From assembly GCA_030148605.1 (NCBI GenBank), contig JASBTD010000047.1:31873-95872 (forward strand): 64,000 nt of DNA. Reading direction: 5' to 3'. The stretch is from Erythrobacter sp. Its GTDB lineage: Bacteria; Pseudomonadota; Alphaproteobacteria; Sphingomonadales; Sphingomonadaceae. A program made the position numbers and the translations under genes. The notes beneath the pieces are model-generated. The model was not told where the DNA came from. It ran no database searches and saw only the letters and a program-made list of their open reading frames with translations. Each line of letters begins with the position of its first letter. Position 1 is the first letter of the stretch. Positions 32,368-40,748 of the stretch are shown here, one piece after another.

Positions 32368-34202
32368 TGGCACGCTGGAAGTGGTTAGGTGGCGCTGCAA
32401 TCGCGCTTTCGGCGACGCTCGCCTTTGCGCAGGACGCGCCCGAATCGCTGTTGCCGCCGGGTTTTGACGATCCGGCGCCTGCGCCCACATCTACAGCGAC
32501 TGCAGCGCCCGCAGCTCCGACCGCGCCGGGCGCGCCAGCTGCGCCGGGCGCACTGACAGTCCAGCCCTTGCCGGGTGATTTGGGGCCAGCTCCCGATCTC
32601 TCGCAATTCGATTTCACTTCGATCCCGTCGATCGAAGAGTTGGAGCAGATGACGCCTGACGAGCTCGACGAGTTGCTCGGCCTGCGCCCAAGCTATGACA
32701 TTCCGCCTGCTGCGCGCCGCGCGATGACGCGCGTCGGCGTGGTGTCCAGTGCGGAAGGTGGCTTTGCGTCTGCATCATTGGCGCGCCAGCCGTCATCGCT
32801 GGTGCGTGCCGTGCTTGAAGGGCTTGATGGGCCGGTCGTCTCGCGTTGGGGGCATATCCTGCTGCGGCGCGCGCTCGCCAGCCGCCTTGCGACGCCAGAG
32901 GGAATGAGCCCGGTCGAATTTGCGGGCCTGCGCGCCAAAGCGCTCAACAATATCGGCGAATACACTGTGGCCCGCGCACTGGTGCAGGATGTCGATACCG
33001 GCAATTGGGATGACGAGCTCGTCAATATTGCGCTCGATTCCTATATCGCCACCACCGATGTGATCGGCACCTGTCCGGTCGTGCGCTTGCGTGGGCCGCA
33101 ACGCGATGATCCGCAGTGGCAGATGCTGCGCGCAATCTGCAATGCCTATGCAGGCGAAGGCGTGCTGGCAGGTTCACAGCTGGATCGCGCGCTGCGCACC
33201 GAACTTGCGCCCAGGATCGATGTCTTGCTGGCGCAAAGGCTCGCAGGTGCCGCCGGGCGTGGCCGACGTGCGGTGGATATCGAGTGGGATGAAGTGGAAG
33301 AACTCAATCCCTGGCGCTTTGCGCTTGCCAACGCCGTGGGTGAAGAAATTCCGGAGAACTTGCAGGCTGACATTGCCCCGTATTACGAGCGGATCTGGGC
33401 CACCACGCCGACGCTCTCTTTCCAGCAGCGCGCATTGGGCGCGGATCGTGCGGCGCGAGAGGGCATACTTTCATCGCGTGCAGTGATCGATCTGTATAGC
33501 CAGATCTACGCGGATGACACGATCACAGGCGAAGCGGCGGATCGGGCCACGCAATTGCGCGAAGCCTATGTCGGTGCCGCTGCCAGCGACCGGATCGCCG
33601 CGATGCAATCGGTTTGGGGCGGGGAGACTGCTTCTGATTACGGGCGCTATGTCCTGACAGCCTATGCAGCCGCGCGTGTGCCAGCTTCGGCGGACAATCT
33701 TGACGCAGCTCCGGCGCTGCTCGCGTCGATGCTGACTGCGGGGCTCGATCGCGATGCATCAGCCTGGCGCAGCGCGGTGGAGCCGGGCAGTATGGCATGG
33801 GCGCTGGTCGCCTTGTCAGCCCCCGGCGCGGCGGGGCCTGAAGCCCGCGGTGCGATTGACCAGTTCATCGACGACGATGGCAGCGACGAATATCGCCGCT
33901 CGAAGCTGTTGCTCGCAGGGCTTTCGGGTTTGGGACGCATTGCTTCGGCTGACATGCAGGATTTCGCCGGTCGCGTATCGCTCAACCTCAGCCGCGAAAC
34001 GCGCTGGTCGCGGATGATCACTCGCGCGGCTGAAGTCGATAATCGTACGCTTGTTGCGCTGCTCGCAGGGCTTGGGATGCAAGGCGAAGGTTGGGACAAG
34101 ATGACCGCGCGGCATCTTTACTACATCGTTTCATCGCTGCGCCGTGTCGGCATGGAAGCCGAAGCGCGAATGATCGCGGCGGAGGCGATCGCGCGCGGCT
34201 GA
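32367..34202 (+). CDS. Large exported protein of unknown function
   Basis: A 611-residue protein with a signal peptide (MARWKWLGGAAIALSATLAFA) and a Pro/Ala-rich linker to about residue 65. A long region follows of short Ala/Leu-rich helices resembling tandem helical repeats (for example LVRAVLEGLDGPVVSRWGHI and LLRRALASRLATPEGMSP). No catalytic motif is seen. It starts by TGATG coupling to the small membrane protein and ends by TGATG coupling to xerD. A periplasmic scaffold is a guess. Confidence 0.8.
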   Translation: MARWKWLGGAAIALSATLAFAQDAPESLLPPGFDDPAPAPTSTATAAPAAPTAPGAPAAPGALTVQPLPGDLGPAPDLSQFDFTSIPSIEELEQMTPDELDELLGLRPSYDIPPAARRAMTRVGVVSSAEGGFASASLARQPSSLVRAVLEGLDGPVVSRWGHILLRRALASRLATPEGMSPVEFAGLRAKALNNIGEYTVARALVQDVDTGNWDDELVNIALDSYIATTDVIGTCPVVRLRGPQRDDPQWQMLRAICNAYAGEGVLAGSQLDRALRTELAPRIDVLLAQRLAGAAGRGRRAVDIEWDEVEELNPWRFALANAVGEEIPENLQADIAPYYERIWATTPTLSFQQRALGADRAAREGILSSRAVIDLYSQIYADDTITGEAADRATQLREAYVGAAASDRIAAMQSVWGGETASDYGRYVLTAYAAARVPASADNLDAAPALLASMLTAGLDRDASAWRSAVEPGSMAWALVALSAPGAAGPEARGAIDQFIDDDGSDEYRRSKLLLAGLSGLGRIASADMQDFAGRVSLNLSRETRWSRMITRAAEVDNRTLVALLAGLGMQGEGWDKMTARHLYYIVSSLRRVGMEAEARMIAAEAIARG

Positions 34203-35086
34203 TGGGCGCGGCGAGCGAGGCATTCCTTGACATGCTCGCGGCAGAGCGGGGGGCTGCTGCGAATACGCTGGCGGCATACAGGCGCGATCTTGATGGCGCG
34301 GAGGAATTGATCGGCGATCTGGCCAAGGCAGATCGAAATGCTGTGGGGCGGCTTGCCGCGGCATGGTCCGGGCTCGCGCCATCCACGGTGGCGCGCAAAA
34401 GCTCGGCCTTGCGGCAATTCTTTGGTTTTGCGCTCGATGAAGGCTGGCGTGGTGACGATCCTTCCAATGCCTTGCCCAAACCGCGCGCACGCCGTCCCTT
34501 GCCCAAAATCCTGTCGCATGAGGATGTCGAGCGGTTGTTTGACCGGGCGGAGCTGGAAGCGGAAAGCGGCAAGCCGGCGGCGATTCGCCAATTGGCGCTG
34601 ATCGAGCTGCTTTATGGCTCGGGATTGCGGGCCAGCGAACTTGTCGCCTTGCCGCTCAGCGCGGTGCCGCGCGATGCACCCTTGCTGACAGTGATGGGCA
34701 AGGGTGGGCAGGCCAGGATGGTGCCGGTAAGCGAGAGAGCCCGCGAAGCCTTGGCCAGATGGCTCGCAGTGCGCGAAACTTCGGGCGCGGGCGCTAACAG
34801 GTTCCTGTTCCCCTCGCGCGCCAAACATCTGACCAGAGTCCGGCTTTTCCAGTTGTTGAAAGAGCTGGCGGTGCGCGCCGAGATAGATCCGCAATCGGTC
34901 AGCCCGCATGTGCTAAGGCACGCATTTGCCACGCATTTGCTGGAGGGCGGGGCAGACCTCAGAGTGCTGCAAACCCTGCTTGGTCATGCCGATATTTCCA
35001 CAACGCAGATCTACACCCATGTCGATGCCGCGCGGCTTGTGGCCCTGGTCAATACGCGGCACCCCCTTGCCCGAAGCCGAACATAG
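34202..35086 (+). CDS. xerD: Tyrosine recombinase XerD
   Basis: A 294-residue tyrosine recombinase of the XerC/D group, which resolves chromosome dimers at dif together with XerC and FtsK. The N-terminal SAM-like DNA-binding domain includes AANTLAAYRRDL. In the catalytic domain Arg143 (GSGLRASEL), His236 and Arg239 (HVLRHAFATHLL), the HAD motif region (LGHADISTTQIY) and nucleophile Tyr271 are all present. It is an intact chromosomal housekeeping recombinase, not an integrase: no adjacent att site or phage gene is seen. It overlaps the upstream gene by one base. Confidence 0.94.
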   Translation: MGAASEAFLDMLAAERGAAANTLAAYRRDLDGAEELIGDLAKADRNAVGRLAAAWSGLAPSTVARKSSALRQFFGFALDEGWRGDDPSNALPKPRARRPLPKILSHEDVERLFDRAELEAESGKPAAIRQLALIELLYGSGLRASELVALPLSAVPRDAPLLTVMGKGGQARMVPVSERAREALARWLAVRETSGAGANRFLFPSRAKHLTRVRLFQLLKELAVRAEIDPQSVSPHVLRHAFATHLLEGGADLRVLQTLLGHADISTTQIYTHVDAARLVALVNTRHPLARSRT

Positions 35087-35101
35087 GACTAGCGGAGCGC
35101 A

Positions 35102-36049
35102 ATGATTTCCTATCTCGATTTCGAGAAACCGGTTGCCAAGCTTGAAGAGCGGATCGCGGAACTGCGCGCTGCTGCCGAGGGTGACGAGGTTGATATCGCC
35201 AGCGAATTGAAGCGGCTTGAAAAGAAAAGCCGTGACTTGCTGACCAGCACCTATGCTTCGCTGACGCCGTGGCAAAAGACGCAAGTTGCGCGTCATCCGC
35301 AGCGCCCGCATTTCCGCGACTATGTCGAACATGCCTTCGATGATTTCGTGCCGCTCGGCGGTGATCGCCATTATGGCGAGGACCAAGCAATCATGGGTGG
35401 CTTCGCGCGGCTCAAGGGCAAGCGCGTCGTCCTGATCGGGCATGAGAAGGGCCACGATACCGAGACACGGCTGAGGCACAATTTCGGGATGGGCAAGCCG
35501 GAAGGATATCGCAAGGCGATCCGTTTGATGGAGCTTGCCGGGCGGTTTGGCTTGCCGGTGGTAACGCTTGTCGACACGTCAGGCGCATTCCCGGGTGTTG
35601 AAGCCGAAGAACGCGGCCAGGCCGAAGCCATCGCCCGCTCGACAGAGGCCTGTCTCGCCTTGCCGGTGCCGATGGTAGCGACAATCGTTGGCGAAGGCGG
35701 GTCAGGCGGCGCAGTGGCGCTGGCCAGTGCCGAGCGGGTGTTGATGCTGGAACATGCGGTCTATTCCGTGATCTCGCCAGAAGGTTGTGCTTCAATCCTG
35801 TGGCGCACGGCAGAGAAAGCCGCTGATGCGGCGGAAGCGATGAAAGTGACCGCGCAGCACTTGAGGAAGCTGAAGGTGATTGACCGGATCGTGAAAGAAC
35901 CGGTCGGCGGGGCGCATCGTGCGCCAGAGGCCATGGCGCGCAGTCTGGGCAATGCCATCGCTGAAGAGCTTGAGAAGCTGGCGAAGCATTCGCCGGACAA
36001 GCTCAAGCGCATGCGCGAGGATCGCTTTCTGCAAATCGGCGCAAGCTGA
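35102..36049 (+). CDS. accA: Acetyl-CoA carboxylase carboxyltransferase subunit alpha
   Basis: A 315-residue AccA, which with AccD transfers carboxyl from biotin to acetyl-CoA to make malonyl-CoA for fatty acid synthesis. Signatures: YLDFEKPVAKLEERIAEL at the N-terminus, RPHFRDYVEHAFDDF, GHEKGHDTETRLRHNFGM, TLVDTSGAFPGVEAEERGQ and IVGEGGSGGAVALA. The gene follows xerD by 15 bases. Length and order are standard. Confidence 0.96.
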   Translation: MISYLDFEKPVAKLEERIAELRAAAEGDEVDIASELKRLEKKSRDLLTSTYASLTPWQKTQVARHPQRPHFRDYVEHAFDDFVPLGGDRHYGEDQAIMGGFARLKGKRVVLIGHEKGHDTETRLRHNFGMGKPEGYRKAIRLMELAGRFGLPVVTLVDTSGAFPGVEAEERGQAEAIARSTEACLALPVPMVATIVGEGGSGGAVALASAERVLMLEHAVYSVISPEGCASILWRTAEKAADAAEAMKVTAQHLRKLKVIDRIVKEPVGGAHRAPEAMARSLGNAIAEELEKLAKHSPDKLKRMREDRFLQIGAS

Positions 36050-36153
36050 ACCGGTTTTTCCCAGCGATCAAATGCCCTTGCAGCGCGCCGCTTGATCGGC
36101 GATGCTGCGCAATGCGCAGGGTGGGGCGTTGATCGAGAAAACGGAGAGATTTC

Positions 36154-37632
36154 ATGGCTTTTTCGCGCAAAACCAAGGCCCTGCTGGCGCTTACACCGCT
36201 GTCCCTGGCGCTTACCGGCTGCCTTGGTGGCGGGACCATCCCCAGCGCCTCTACTCCTATTACTCAGGCGGAAGCGCAGCAAGGCGCAGAATATCATCCG
36301 CAACTGTTGGCAGAGTTCGGCGGGGCGTTGAGTGGCTCGCAAGCGGACTATGTCGAGCAAGTGACGAAGAATGTCGCGGTGCAATCCGGCCTTGGCAATG
36401 CGCGGGACAGCTTCACCGTTTCCCTGCTCAACAGTTCGGTCAACAATGCTTTCGCTGTGCCCGGCGGCTATGTTTACACCACGCGCCAACTTGTGGCGCT
36501 GATGAACAATGAAGCCGAGCTTGCCGGTGTGATGGGGCACGAAGTCGCGCATGTCGCGGCACGCCACTCGCAGCGGCGCCAGCAAGCCGCGCAGCAGAAT
36601 TCGCTGCTTGGCGGGCTGGGGGCAATCCTGTCAGGCGTTCTCCTTGGCAATAGCGAGATCGGCAACGTGCTTAGCCGCGGCTTCCTGCAAGGATCGCAGC
36701 TTCTCACGCTCAAGTTCTCGCGCAGCCAGGAGCTTCAGGCGGATGATCTGGGCATCCAGTATCTGACCAAGGCGGGATATGATCCGCGCGCGATGGGCAC
36801 AGTCTTGTCGAGCCTCGCCGCGCAAAACGCGCTCGATGCGCAATTGCTCGGTGCGAACAGTGCCCGCCCGCCCGAGTGGGCGTCGACACACCCTGATCCG
36901 GCCAGCCGTGTGCGGACGGCATTGAGCAAGGCAGAGGGGCTGCCCGGCACTGTGCTGAACCGCAATACCTTCCTCAACCGGATTGACGGGCTGGTTTACG
37001 GCGATGATCCATCGCAAGGAATGGTCGAAGGGCGCGATTTCATCCATCCGGAGCTGCGGCTGAAATTCACCGCACCGCAGGGCTTTTACATGGTCAACGG
37101 CACGCGTGCGGTGTCGATCAATGGCCAGTCGGGTAAGGCGCAGCTGACGCTGGCACCCTATAATGGCGATTTGAGCACCTATGTGCGGCAACAATTCGCG
37201 GCTTTGGGCGGCGATCAACAGCAATTGGCTCCGCAAACGCTGGAGCGCACGACTGTTAACGGAATTCCGGCGGCCTATGGGATGGCGCGTGTCAACAATG
37301 GCCGTAGCCAGGTTGATGTGACTGTATTCGCCTATGAATTCGCGAATGATCGGGCCTATCATTTTGCCGCGATTGTTCCGGCAGGAAATGCCAATGTGTT
37401 CAACAGCATGTACCAGTCCATGCGGCGGATCAGCTCAAGCGAAGCGGCCGCGGTGATTCCGCGGCGGGTGGATGTCGTGACTGTCCAGCGCGGGGATACT
37501 GTCGCATCGCTCGCGCGCCGAATGGCATATGACTCGGCCCAGGCTGAGCGCTTCCGTGTGCTCAACGGCCTGGGAAGCTCTGACCAGTTGCAAGCGGGGC
37601 AACTGGTAAAGATCGTTGTCAGGTCGCGGTAA
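36154..37632 (+). CDS. M48-family metalloprotease lipoprotein with C-terminal LysM domain
   Basis: A 492-residue envelope protease. A lipoprotein signal ends in LTGC with lipid-acceptor Cys23. The zinc site is HEVAH (His129, Glu130, His133) with the third ligand at Glu193 in SRSQELQADDLG. This matches BepA/LoiP-type periplasmic quality-control proteases. The last 50 residues form a LysM domain (VTVQRGDTVASLARRM ... LQAGQLVKIVV), which should tether it to peptidoglycan; the combination of M48 and LysM on a lipoprotein is typical for alphaproteobacteria. An 104-base gap from accA suggests its own promoter. Confidence 0.92.
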   Translation: MAFSRKTKALLALTPLSLALTGCLGGGTIPSASTPITQAEAQQGAEYHPQLLAEFGGALSGSQADYVEQVTKNVAVQSGLGNARDSFTVSLLNSSVNNAFAVPGGYVYTTRQLVALMNNEAELAGVMGHEVAHVAARHSQRRQQAAQQNSLLGGLGAILSGVLLGNSEIGNVLSRGFLQGSQLLTLKFSRSQELQADDLGIQYLTKAGYDPRAMGTVLSSLAAQNALDAQLLGANSARPPEWASTHPDPASRVRTALSKAEGLPGTVLNRNTFLNRIDGLVYGDDPSQGMVEGRDFIHPELRLKFTAPQGFYMVNGTRAVSINGQSGKAQLTLAPYNGDLSTYVRQQFAALGGDQQQLAPQTLERTTVNGIPAAYGMARVNNGRSQVDVTVFAYEFANDRAYHFAAIVPAGNANVFNSMYQSMRRISSSEAAAVIPRRVDVVTVQRGDTVASLARRMAYDSAQAERFRVLNGLGSSDQLQAGQLVKIVVRSR

Positions 37633-37669
37633 GCGTCGCCCAGGTCCGCGGCCATTGCTCCAGACATAG

Positions 37670-37708
37670 AAAAAGGCGCCAGGATTACTCCCGGCGCCTC
37701 GTTCTTTG
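37670..37708. terminator. Intrinsic terminator between M48 protease and Flp pilin genes
   Basis: Stem AGGCGCC (37674-37680) / GGCGCCT (37693-37699). On the minus strand it is followed by TTTTTC, a good terminator for the pilin gene; on the plus strand by CGTTCTTTG, a weaker one for the protease gene. Confidence 0.85.
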
Positions 37709-37729
37709 TTAGCACAGAGGCTGTGGCTA

Positions 37730-37912
37730 TTAGCCAGCCTTCTGGTTGCCTTCAGCCATCTTGCCCTGGACAGTGGTGAAAGTTGTGGTCAGCTCGTTGC
37801 CGAGTGCCTGCATGGCAGTGATCGCAGCAACAGCGATCAGAGCAGCGATCAGACCATATTCAATAGCGGTTGCGCCCTGTTCGTCACGGAGCAGCTTGTT
37901 GATGAACTTCAT
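37730..37912 (-). CDS. Flp/Fap-type pilin (first copy)
   Basis: A 60-residue prepilin of the Flp type used by Tad adhesive pili. The prepilin-peptidase motif is GATAIEYGLIAALIAV, with cleavage after the Gly and the conserved Glu-Tyr at +5/+6. A basic leader (MKFINKLLRDEQG) precedes it, and the rest is one hydrophobic helix and a short polar end. AGGAG lies nine bases before the ATG. No other tad genes are in the window. The upstream region has tandem repeats and a G8 tract. Confidence 0.93.
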   Translation of the reverse strand: MKFINKLLRDEQGATAIEYGLIAALIAVAAITAMQALGNELTTTFTTVQGKMAEGNQKAG

Positions 37913-37946
37913 TTGTAGTCTCCTGGTTCAGTCTTCGGTACCCGTG

Positions 37947-38030
37947 CCCCCCCCGTGAAATTCCTGAGCGGGCTTTTGCGTCAATAAGCGGGACCTCTTG
38001 AAAAATTCCTAATTCGGGACCTTTCAAAAA
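37947..38030 (-). promoter_or_regulatory. Promoter region of first pilin gene with tandem repeats and G8 tract
   Basis: Read on the minus strand: two imperfect direct repeats end in AGGTCCCG (at 38022-38015 and 37996-37989), each preceded by TTTTT-AAAG-like sequence, then TTGACG (37984-37979) as a -35 candidate, then a run of eight G (37954-37947) near the expected transcription start. Repeat spacing is 26 bases. Roles are inferred. Confidence 0.45.
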
Positions 38031-38035
38031 GGTTA

Positions 38036-38221
38036 CTAGCCACTCATTGCGTCACTGATCTTCTTTTGCGCTGACACCCAAATACCGGTGTTTTCGTTCG
38101 CAACCGCGTCGAAAGCACCAATGGATGCCACCACAATAAGAGCAGCAATCAGGCCGTATTCGATTGCGGTTCCGCCGGAATTGTCGCTTCCGATACGCTT
38201 AAGGAAGGCGTGCAATTTCAT
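38036..38221 (-). CDS. Flp/Fap-type pilin (second copy)
   Basis: A 61-residue prepilin related to the downstream copy. Leader MKLHAFLKRIGSDNSG, cleavage motif GGTAIEYGLIAALIVV, then a mature helix and the polar end SAQKKISDAMSG. The mature parts of the two pilins differ beyond the conserved first 15 residues, so they are diverged duplicates, possibly major and minor subunits. AGGGG precedes the ATG. Its own promoter probably lies in the 81 bases before the divergent Nudix gene. Confidence 0.92.
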   Translation of the reverse strand: MKLHAFLKRIGSDNSGGTAIEYGLIAALIVVASIGAFDAVANENTGIWVSAQKKISDAMSG

Positions 38222-38302
38222 CGAGAACCCCTGTCAATTACGTCCTGACATTGCCGATTTGCGGCCAAGCCCGTTAAGAAATGGTTGAGATGGCACTTTG
38301 AA

Positions 38303-38725
38303 ATGGAAAAAAATCCGACATTCATGCTGGTGGTCGCAGCGGCTCTAGAACGCTCTGACGGGCGATGGCTGATGCATCAGCGACCATTGTCAAAGGCCCA
38401 TGGAGGCCAATGGGAGTTTCCGGGCGGGAAGGTCGAACCCACTGAATTACCAAGAGAAGCCCTTATTCGCGAGCTTCATGAAGAGCTCGATATCCGTGTC
38501 GAAGCGGGGTCGCTCTTGCCCGTTGGTTTCGCGGAAGAGCAGCGCGACGGAGAAGGGCTGCGGATTGTCATCCTGCTTTACACCTCGCGCGATTGGGAGG
38601 GGGAGCCGCGTGCGGTTGAAGGCGAAGCCTTAGGGTGGTTTGCACCAGAGGAGGCTCTGAAGCTTGATATGCCGCCGCTCGACATAGAGCTGGCGCGGAT
38701 ATTGTTTCAAAAAGAGGCCGGATAG
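38303..38725 (+). CDS. mutT: Nudix hydrolase, MutT-like (8-oxo-dGTP diphosphatase type)
   Basis: A 140-residue MutT-type Nudix protein that cleans oxidised nucleotides from the pool. The Nudix box is GGKVEPTELPREALIRELHEEL, with the REHEE metal-binding helix intact (quoted from 38423 on, in shortened form: GGKVE...RELHEEL). The preceding HGGQWEFPGGK is the standard MutT/MutX form. ATG 38303 is chosen over an in-frame TTG at 38285; no strong ribosome site is present for either. Confidence 0.9.
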   Translation: MEKNPTFMLVVAAALERSDGRWLMHQRPLSKAHGGQWEFPGGKVEPTELPREALIRELHEELDIRVEAGSLLPVGFAEEQRDGEGLRIVILLYTSRDWEGEPRAVEGEALGWFAPEEALKLDMPPLDIELARILFQKEAG

Positions 38726-38770
38726 GGATTGCCAAGCCGGAAAAGGCCCCCTAAATGCCGCCCCTCACGC

Positions 38771-38847
38771 GCGCCAGTAGCTCAGCTGGATAGAGTACCT
38801 GACTACGAATCAGGCGGTCGGAGGTTCGAATCCTTCCTGGCGCGCCA
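38771..38847 (+). tRNA. tRNA-Arg (anticodon ACG)
   Basis: A full cloverleaf of 77 bases with encoded CCA (38845-38847). Acceptor stem GCGCCAG (38771-38777) pairs with CTGGCGC (38837-38843). The anticodon stem CCTGA/TCAGG encloses loop CTACGAA, anticodon ACG at 38805-38807 (decodes CGU/CGC after A-to-I editing). T loop GGTTCGAATCC is standard. Confidence 0.97.
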
Positions 38848-38848
38848 T

Positions 38849-38883
38849 AAAAAGGGACTGGCCTTTAGGTCGGTCCCTTTTTT
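38849..38883 (+). terminator. Intrinsic terminator after tRNA-Arg
   Basis: AAAGGGAC (38851-38858) and GTCCCTTT (38873-38880) form a perfect stem, followed by six T. It directly follows the tRNA 3' end. On the minus strand an A/T-rich flank also permits termination of the convergent protease gene. Confidence 0.9.
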
Positions 38884-38891
38884 GTTGCGGG

Positions 38892-39290
38892 TCAGTTGTC
38901 CGCGGCATCCTCCAGCGCGTGCATTTCTTCATCAGAGAAACCGAAGTGGTGGCCCGCTTCGTGGATCACCACGTGATGCACCAGCTCTTCCAGGCGCACG
39001 CCGGTTTCATACATTTCTGCCAGCAGTGGCTGCCGGAAAAGGCTGATTGTCGGCGGCATGCCGCCCGATTCCCAGACTGATTTTTGCGTCAGCGGACGGC
39101 CTTCATAAAGGCCGCTCAAATGCCAGCGATTGCCGATCTCGACCGATTCCAGCTGCTCGCGCGTGGCGAACTCTTCGATCTTCAGAACAATGTTGGTCAA
39201 TTCCGCGCGGAAGTGCGCGGGCATGCGATCAAGCGCCTGTTGAGCCAGTCGCTCAAACTCCGCTGCAGAAGGGCCGACATACTCGCGCAT
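38892..39290 (-). CDS. Zincin-like metallopeptidase family protein (PF06262)
   Basis: A 132-residue protein with the minimal-zincin signature VIHEAGHHFGFSDEEM (HExxHxxGxxD) at about residues 108-123. The family of short cytoplasmic zincins is widespread in alphaproteobacteria and actinobacteria; its substrate is unknown. Start 39290 gives the family's usual length; the frame stays open to 39479 but overlaps the divergent hemerythrin gene. Its terminator is shared with the tRNA. Confidence 0.87.
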   Translation of the reverse strand: MREYVGPSAAEFERLAQQALDRMPAHFRAELTNIVLKIEEFATREQLESVEIGNRWHLSGLYEGRPLTQKSVWESGGMPPTISLFRQPLLAEMYETGVRLEELVHHVVIHEAGHHFGFSDEEMHALEDAADN

Positions 39291-39391
39291 TGTGCCCCGG
39301 ATATGGGGCTTTGCCGCCGTCGGCACAAGTTTCCCGGAACATTGGGCGGTTTTATGCATTGATTTTACGTAAGAAATTTCAAGGAGACGAT

Positions 39392-39886
39392 ATGACAGCG
39401 CCAGCGACCAAGATTTTCGACCGATTGAAGCAAGACCATGATGATCATCGCGATCTGCTCGACCAGATTGCAGAGACAAGCGGCGAAAGCGCGGAACGCA
39501 AGCAGTTGTTCGAACAGCTCACCAAGGAGCTGAAAGGTCATGCGGCGGCGGAAGAGCAGGCGCTCTATTCGACCATGCTCCGCAAGCCCCCGACAACGGA
39601 GGACACGCGTCATTCAGTCGCGGAGCACCAGGAACTGGATGAAATGCTCAACGATCTCGCTGCGACCGATATGGCAACAGGCGCATGGCTGACGAAGTTC
39701 AAGGAGTTCGCACACCGGTATCGCCATCATATCGAAGAGGAAGAAGAGGATCATTTCCCCGAATTCGCAGAATATCTGAACGATGAAGACAAGCGCTTCA
39801 TGACCGGGGTGTTCGACCGGCGCAAAGACGTTGAAGCCGCAGAGGCGGATGTCGAAGCGGTAGAGCGCGAACACGCCAAGGCCTGA
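39392..39886 (+). CDS. Hemerythrin-domain protein
   Basis: A 164-residue helical hemerythrin-like protein. The di-iron ligands expected of the family are present: HDDHRD (helix 1), HAAAEEQAL (helix 2), HQELDEM (helix 3) and HRYRHHIEEEEEDHF (helix 4). Such proteins bind oxygen or nitric oxide or sense iron and oxygen. A charged coiled-coil-like tail follows. AAGGAGA lies just before the ATG. The 101 bases before it also serve the divergent protease. Confidence 0.9.
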   Translation: MTAPATKIFDRLKQDHDDHRDLLDQIAETSGESAERKQLFEQLTKELKGHAAAEEQALYSTMLRKPPTTEDTRHSVAEHQELDEMLNDLAATDMATGAWLTKFKEFAHRYRHHIEEEEEDHFPEFAEYLNDEDKRFMTGVFDRRKDVEAAEADVEAVEREHAKA

Positions 39887-39928
39887 TTCGCGAAACAAAC
39901 GAAACGGCTGAATACTCAGCCGAGAGGA

Positions 39929-39969
39929 GCCCGGATCGCCTGCCATTTTGGCGCGGTCCGGGTCTTTTT
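39929..39969 (+). terminator. Intrinsic terminator after the hemerythrin gene
   Basis: GCCCGGATCGC (39929-39939) pairs with GCGGTCCGGG (39953-39962, one G-U pair), followed by TCTTTTT. Placed 43 bases after the stop codon. Confidence 0.9.
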
Positions 39970-40118
39970 GTGGCGAGCCGTGAGGACGGGCTGGAACGTA
40001 TTCATACTTAGGCGGTTCTCAATTCAGGATTTGTCGCGATCCAGAGCTGCAAGAAATTGGGCTCGATCTGAAAACACCGACTTTGCGGCGCACCGCGTCA
40101 AGCAGGAAAGCCATAGCA

Positions 40119-40745
40119 ATGAACTACATGAACGTGCATGATCATGACGAGTTTGACCCGGAGAATCCCTTGAACAAGCCTGACGTGCCCGAAGATGTGC
40201 AGGAAGCCATTCGAACGCTGATCCGTTGGTCCGGCGATGATCCGGAGCGCGAAGGCTTGCGTGATACGCCGAAGCGGGTGGGGCGGGCATGGCTGGAATA
40301 TTGCCAGGGCTATCAGGAAGATCCGTCTGTCCACATGAGCCGGGTGTTCGAGGAAGTGGGCGGATATGACGAGATCGTCATGCTCAAGGATATTCCTTTC
40401 CAGAGCCATTGCGAGCATCACATGGCTCCGATCACTGGCAAGGCGGCGATCGCCTATTTGCCAAACAAGAAAGTCGTCGGCATTTCGAAGCTGGCCCGCG
40501 TGCTGCATGGCTATGCGCGCCGCTTGCAGATCCAGGAACGACTGACGGCCGAAGTCGCGCAATGCATCTGGGATAATCTCGAACCTCAGGGTGTCGCGGT
40601 GGTGATCGAAGCGCAGCACGGCTGCATGACCGGCCGCGGCGTGCGCACGCCGGGCGTAGGCATGATCACGTCGCGTCTGCTGGGATGCTTCCTTGAAGAC
40701 CATCGCAGCCGCAAGGAAGTGATGAGCCTGATGGGGTATGGCTGA
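40119..40745 (+). CDS. folE: GTP cyclohydrolase I (FolE)
   Basis: A 208-residue type I GTP cyclohydrolase, which converts GTP to dihydroneopterin triphosphate, the first step of tetrahydrofolate/pterin synthesis. Zinc and active-site motifs: SHCEHHMAPITGKAAIAYLP, GISKLARVLHGYARRLQ, EAQHGCMTGRGVRTPG and the final GYG. ATG 40119 has AGGAAAG about ten bases upstream; ATG 40128 is also possible. It is convergent with the TetR gene, with only three bases between the stop codons. Confidence 0.95.
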   Translation: MNYMNVHDHDEFDPENPLNKPDVPEDVQEAIRTLIRWSGDDPEREGLRDTPKRVGRAWLEYCQGYQEDPSVHMSRVFEEVGGYDEIVMLKDIPFQSHCEHHMAPITGKAAIAYLPNKKVVGISKLARVLHGYARRLQIQERLTAEVAQCIWDNLEPQGVAVVIEAQHGCMTGRGVRTPGVGMITSRLLGCFLEDHRSRKEVMSLMGYG

Positions 40746-40748
40746 GCC

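Noticed and set aside
32129..32617. Long N-terminal extension of the aroK reading frame
   Set aside because: The extension is antisense to the 32167 and 32367 genes, has a non-native Ala/Gly-rich composition, and aroK has a normal length from 32128.
34202..35086. Phage or integron integrase
   Set aside because: The gene is XerD by motif, length and housekeeping context; there is no att repeat, cassette or phage gene beside it.
39047..39391. Long upstream extension of the hemerythrin frame
   Set aside because: It runs antisense through the zincin-like gene and its Arg/Ala-rich composition is not protein-like; AAGGAGA-ATG at 39392 is clear.
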